A stretch of 64,000 bases of DNA from Thamnaconus septentrionalis (lineage: Eukaryota; Chordata; Actinopteri; Tetraodontiformes; Monacanthidae). Position numbers and translations under genes: made by a program. Under the pieces are notes generated by a model that was given only the letters and a program-made list of their open reading frames with translations, was not told the DNA's origin and did not search any database. Below, in pieces: positions 60,401 to 64,000 of this stretch. Within the stretch, counting starts at the first letter, position 1. Each line of letters begins with the position of its first letter. The stretch is taken from NCBI GenBank assembly GCA_009823395.1, contig CM020511.1:20194001-20258000 (forward strand), written 5' to 3'.

Positions 60401-62824
60401 AAGGAGATGTTGGGTAAAGAGGGGGACGTGTATAAGCTCAGCACAGACATGGATCCCTCAGGCTGGAACAGTCGTGGTTGGGAAGGCCATCTCTGCAGCG
60501 GGGGTCAGAGGTCACACCCGTTAAACATGCACAAGTGAACCAGCTGAACGTGGTTCAATATCAAAAAATAAAACTGCCTACGTCCAGAGCAAAAGCAAAT
60601 TTACTGGACTTTGTTGGTGTATTTGATTAGGGCCATGCACATTGATCAACATCTCAGCAAAAAGCATCAATATAAATATGCCAGCAGAGTTAGCACAGTT
60701 GCTATACAATACACAGGATACAATATACAAAAGAAAAACATACAATAGTACTATTTAAATTGTAAAATATACAATACACCACAACAAAAACAGGTAGTGA
60801 TCTTACACATAAAAATAAGTCCACTCCACAATCACAAAAAGGTGAAAGACAAACACAAAATAGAAAAGACAAAGACGAATTTAGCCCTCTGTTTACGTCT
60901 TCCCTCAAAAAAACACCAAGTTTGAGCTTCCTGCTAAAACCGACACTGTGTTGGACCATAGCAGAGTGAGTCTGTTATTCATGTTATAGTGGCCTACGTG
61001 ACATCATGCATGATTTCCAGCACTGTGTGTTGCAGCTCGGGAAGCAAAAGTAGCAAAAGACTGGGCTCCTCTCAGGTACAATATCATTTCTGGAAAAGGT
61101 TGAGGAAGTGAATTCCTGCCTGAAGCAAGTCTCTGAGTCTGAGGAAATACATTCAGGAAAATCTTTAAAAAAAAAATCTGAACAACATGAAGTGTGACAA
61201 GAACATTTAAAGTGAGTGCGTCAGAGCGGCAGAACGGAGCAGTGAGGGCCTGCGGAGGTGAGAGCAGGCAGTGAAGACGACTGGCGAGCGCTCGAGCAGC
61301 TTCTCGCTCTCTGCTGCCTGCTGCCGCTGCCCGCTCCCACCCTCACGCTGCTCTCTCCCTTCCAGCTCGCTCACAGAGAACATCAGCAGCACTGGGGCAT
61401 ATTTCCTGCACCCAGCCGAGCGGCGGAGCAGCATGTGGTTTTGGAAACGGCCGTGTTTACCCTCGCAGCCCCTCACCGGCGCTCGCTTGACCCGTGCGTG
61501 GATATCCGGCCCGTATTTGACCCAGGGGAGCCATTCCCTCTGAAAAAGGATCCCTAATGTAACGGTGCACAAACACGCCTTGCTTTTGCAACAGGCATGA
61601 GGTCCCGCCGAAGCCGCCCGGCCACTTTAATGAGAGCCCTCGACACAAAAGCGACGCTGTGTGTTTGTGTTGCGATGGGCGCGGATGTCTCTGGCTACCA
61701 GCGCAGGCTGGGGTATCAATGAATGCCGCCTGCCGTCCCATCCAGCGCCCCTCCGCCCCCAAAACCTGCGGCCCGCTGCCAGGGAGGGCGCCTCTCCCTT
61801 GCCCCGTGTCGCCGGAGGTCGATGGGAGAATAAACAGCGACGGTAAAGGAAAACACAGCTGCGCTGTCCTGACTGTTGCGAGATGTGTCACATCTGGCCG
61901 CCTCCCTTTATGACGGTGAGCGGAGGGCCGGGGGAGGGGGGCGCCGGTCAGCGAGTCAGCTACGAATCTATTGGGAAACACCTCCGGGAAAAACCAATGA
62001 CAGCACCGCCACAACAAGCCAATGAGCTATTTTCCCCCCTTTCCTTTCGTTTCTGTCGACAAAAATAAAACTGACTGAACAGCACATCTGGAATTTTATG
62101 CTCACCGGTTCGAATCTACTTATTCCTCTGCCTAATGCAGCGGCATTAGACAAGCAAAGGTCCATTTTTCAACACGGCGTCCCCGGCAGAGGACGGGTTT
62201 CACAGTCGCAGGGCAGAGTGAACTGTTTGCAGACGTACGTACCTCAGTTTTGGTGGTGGTAGGCAGGGAGGAGGGACCGTTTTCAGCCCCCAAGGCACTG
62301 GAAGCCCCGATGGGGGAGCTGGGGCCGGAGCCGGGGGCACTGTTAGTGGGCGTCGAGTCTGCGCACAACATCAAAGAGTCGGGGATCAGCGTGCGCACTC
62401 GCCCGCGCCGCACGCGGCGAGGCTTGGCAACATAGAGAGCAGCTGCGGCCTCGTCACTGATTACAATGGTCTGCGTTGCATTTAAGTGCAGTGAGCAGGA
62501 TAATATTACAGTGCGCCGAACAAATTGCCGATTACCAAACATCTCTGGGGGATTTTTAAAAAAAAAATTAAAAAGGTTTTGGCAGCATTTCAAATAGCAC
62601 AAGAACAGGACGCGAGGCTGTTTGAGCGCGTGGCAGCTGAACCAGGCCGCGGCTGGAGGATTTCGCCGGGTCATTTGACGTGGATGACGTACCCATCAGC
62701 TCCAGGGCCCTCTTCTTGTAAGGGGTCATAATATTTCCATCTCTTCTCTTGAGCATGGGGCTGCTCCGCCTCTCAGCCACCTTCTGCTTCAGCCTGGATC
62801 GTACCTTCAGGTTGGGCTCAGACG
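56920..62824 (-). CDS. hdac9: hdac9: 3' half of histone deacetylase 9, MITR/HDRP-type ending (six exons, 5' end outside window)
   Basis: Exons on the minus strand: 62824-62693, 62358-62243, 60492-60370, 59286-59106, 59019-58805 and 57261-56920. They join in frame to about 369 aa matching the middle of class IIa HDACs, closest to HDAC9. Visible parts: [16 protein letters not shown] with basic NLS clusters, following the known RKTAS 14-3-3 site; [38 protein letters not shown]; the second 14-3-3/CaMK-PKD site [10 protein letters not shown]; the Gln-rich [14 protein letters not shown] region; [12 protein letters not shown]; and a [15 protein letters not shown]-type motif. The protein ends [19 protein letters not shown], like the MITR isoform ending in intron read-through. 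MITR binds MEF2 and recruits other HDACs; it has no deacetylase domain. The MEF2-binding N-terminus lies upstream of the window. Confidence 0.93.
57262..58804 (-). other. hdac9: hdac9 intron before the terminal exon
   Basis: Intron of about 1.5 kb. It includes a CAA repeat (57384-57416) and, at 57770-58080, a non-repetitive block with homeodomain-type cores (TTAATTAG, TGATTAG) that looks like conserved regulatory DNA. No gene is seen. Confidence 0.6.
57384..57416. repeat. CAA trinucleotide repeat in hdac9 intron
   Basis: Eleven CAA units in the intron before the terminal exon. Confidence 0.95.
58805..59019 (-). CDS. hdac9: hdac9 exon ([10 protein letters not shown] 14-3-3 site)
   Basis: 215 bases, acceptor CCCCCAAG and donor AACAAG|GTACAT. 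It codes [12 protein letters not shown] ... [14 protein letters not shown] followed by a Gln-rich [21 protein letters not shown] helix. RTQSAP is the phospho-serine site bound by 14-3-3 for nuclear export. Confidence 0.94.
59106..59286 (-). CDS. hdac9: hdac9 exon ([18 protein letters not shown])
   Basis: 181 bases, acceptor TTCTCTCAG and donor CACCA|GTAAGA in phase 1. It codes [13 protein letters not shown] ... [20 protein letters not shown], a helical Gln-rich class IIa segment. Confidence 0.92.
59358..59965. repeat. teleost 'ggtctcgg' dispersed repeat in hdac9 intron
   Basis: The region starts with an AGTGTGTAAAATTTGGC fragment, then GGTCTTGGTCTCAAGACC, CTCGGGATTTTTGATCAAG and CAACACTGCAATGACACC, and resumes at 59880 with GTCTCGGTCTCC and GTCTTGGTCTCGG. 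I recognise these blocks as a frequent fish repeat. It is interrupted by the 12-bp minisatellite at 59585. Confidence 0.55.
59585..59651 (+). repeat. 12-bp minisatellite (TGACACCCAGAG)n
   Basis: About 5.5 tandem copies, with one AA variant in the first unit. On the minus strand it is read as repeated HSGC. Confidence 0.9.
60370..60492 (-). CDS. hdac9: hdac9 exon ([12 protein letters not shown])
   Basis: 41 codons in phase 0, acceptor CGCTGCAG and donor ATTAGC|GTGAGT. It codes [20 protein letters not shown], a block strongly conserved among class IIa HDACs. Confidence 0.92.
60493..62242 (-). other. hdac9: hdac9 intron
   Basis: Intron of about 1.75 kb. It contains a dispersed repeat at 60880-61090 and a GC-rich stretch at 61200-62000 without splice-supported coding potential; the open frames there have no recognisable domains. 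Confidence 0.6.
60880..61100 (+). repeat. dispersed repeat family A, longer copy inside hdac9 intron
   Basis: TTTAGCCCTCTGTTTAC, GAGCTTCCTGCTAAAAC, GTGTTGGACC and GTGACATCATG follow in the same order and spacing as in the copy at 44941. Confidence 0.6.
62243..62358 (-). CDS. hdac9: hdac9 exon (PGSGPSSP)
   Basis: 116 bases, acceptor TGTGCGCAG and donor ACTGAG|GTACGT. It codes [18 protein letters not shown], a Ser/Pro linker that aligns with human HDAC9 [13 protein letters not shown]. Confidence 0.9.
62693..62824 (-). CDS. hdac9: hdac9 exon ([19 protein letters not shown])
   Basis: 132 bases after acceptor CATTCCAG, ending GATGG|GTACGT. It codes [19 protein letters not shown] followed by [18 protein letters not shown], the nuclear-localisation segment next to the first 14-3-3 serine. 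Confidence 0.92.
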
Positions 62825-64000
62825 CTGGAATGGAAAGAGAGAGAAAATAAATAACAATCGTACACATTTCTTCCTTCAATTCACCGTGTTTGTGTGCTCA
62901 AGACGGCGCGCGCGCGGGTTACGAGATCACGCGAGCGCTCGACATTATTTTTACAGTCGCACGGCGCGACTTTTAAACCGGCCCCAGGTGGGGGCGGACT
63001 TTATCAAAGAAAACAGTAACGCCATAAAACGGGGAGCGCACTAAAAGCCAAATGCGAGGGACCATAAATCGGTTGAAAAATAAGCAATGTTGTCATGCTT
63101 TGACATGTAACAATTTCAGTTCCCGCTGAAATCCTGAGTGGGTTTTAGATGAATTAAATGAGTCAGGATCGGGCCCATTTCCACCTCATCTGGACTAAAT
63201 TAGGTTGAGCAACACGCAGGCTCTAAGTGAAATACTCTGCTACCTGCCGCCCTGGTGACCACAGTCTGATACAGTAGCAACAGTTAAACTAACAGAAAAA
63301 CATGGCAGATGTTTCAGGCTCTCCCCAACGCCCCCTTCCTCCTAATGCAAAACAGAGATACACAAACGGCGTCTGAACACACACACACACACACGGCTGG
63401 ACCTGAACAGATCCAGACTAACAAATCCGCTCTGTCAGTCTGAGTAATTGACGTGTTTCTTTTAAGACTTCTGAAATAGTTTTAATGACGGATTAACCAG
63501 AGGTCGAGCGCAATTCGCTCTTTATTTTTATGTCATATGAATCCCGGCCGCTCCGCCGGGTCTCGTTATTTTGTTTTAATGAAATAAAGGTCTTCCGGCT
63601 CTGGAATAAACTGCAACATAAATAGCAAAGGGATGAATAAAACTAAAAGCTGTAATTGCATTTGTTAAAATCTGCATTTAGCTCAAGCAGATTTCGTGAG
63701 TTTGGCTGAGTTTGATTGCAATATTCTGCTCCACACGTGAGCAATTAGTCTCCAAACGAATCACGAACACGGCCAAAGAGGGCATTTGAAGAAAAAAGAG
63801 AAAAAAAGAAGAAGCTGTAATTATATTACAGCGAAGGCCAGGCAGACCCGAGTTTAAAAAGGAAAAACTCCAGTTATTCTGAAAATAGCTTCAAAACTGC
63901 AGGTGGCGCAGGAAGCCGAGTGCAACAGCAGGCCAAGAAGTTGTTTTGAATAATGCAGGAATCCGCCTCTTTTTTGTGAATGCGGGTCATTGTTTTTGCG
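62825..64000 (-). other. hdac9: hdac9 intron, continuing outside the window
   Basis: No exon was recognised. The next upstream exon should code the segment ending FPLRKT before ASEPNLK; it is not here. The block at 63140-63730 is AT-rich with an AP-1-like TGAGTCAG near 63158 and homeodomain cores, so it may be regulatory. Confidence 0.55.

Overview
The window reads as nuclear DNA of a ray-finned (teleost) fish. The genes are vertebrate and split by introns. Intergenic DNA is compact, rich in microsatellites, and carries repeats I recognise from teleost genomes (a Tc1-like terminus, a MITE-like element, a 'ggtctcgg' repeat). The order sp8(+) - macc1(+) - twist1(+) - hdac9(-) is a condensed, inverted version of human 7p21 (HDAC9-TWIST1-...-MACC1-...-SP8). 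I found no itgb8, abcb5, tmem196, polr1f or ferd3l between these genes, so they have been lost or moved. I cannot assign the teleost a/b paralogue from sequence alone.

Layout. 1-9.3 kb: non-coding sp8 upstream DNA with several conserved-looking blocks. 9.3-12.6 kb: sp8, two coding exons, a Sp-family zinc-finger factor. 12.6-17.1 kb: spacer holding one half of a 64-bp near-identical duplication pair, the other half lying in the sp8 3' flank. 17.2-22.5 kb: macc1 with a CpG promoter, a probable non-coding first exon and four coding exons. 22.5-32.2 kb: spacer with dispersed repeats, a long TATC microsatellite and a small promoter-like island. 32.2-33.8 kb: twist1, one coding exon plus an intron in the 3'UTR. 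33.8-55.2 kb: large gap, probably twist1/hdac9 regulatory DNA, with exon-like blocks of unknown nature. 55.2-62.8 kb: 3' half of hdac9 on the minus strand, six coding exons ending in a MITR-type C-terminus. 62.8-64 kb: intron of hdac9, whose 5' exons lie beyond the window.

Function. Sp8 and Twist1 are developmental transcription factors (limb/fin bud, neural, neural crest and mesoderm). Hdac9/MITR is a MEF2-binding co-repressor. Macc1 is a cytoplasmic adaptor tied to receptor signalling and endocytosis. They do not form one pathway; the linkage is old vertebrate synteny, and published work places TWIST1 enhancers inside the HDAC9 locus.

The most interesting points are: hdac9 shows only the catalytic-domain-less MITR ending, with no deacetylase-domain exons visible between it and twist1; a candidate upstream in-frame start for macc1; the 64-bp duplication; and unexplained exon-like blocks between twist1 and hdac9. 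I did not find a convincing novel system.
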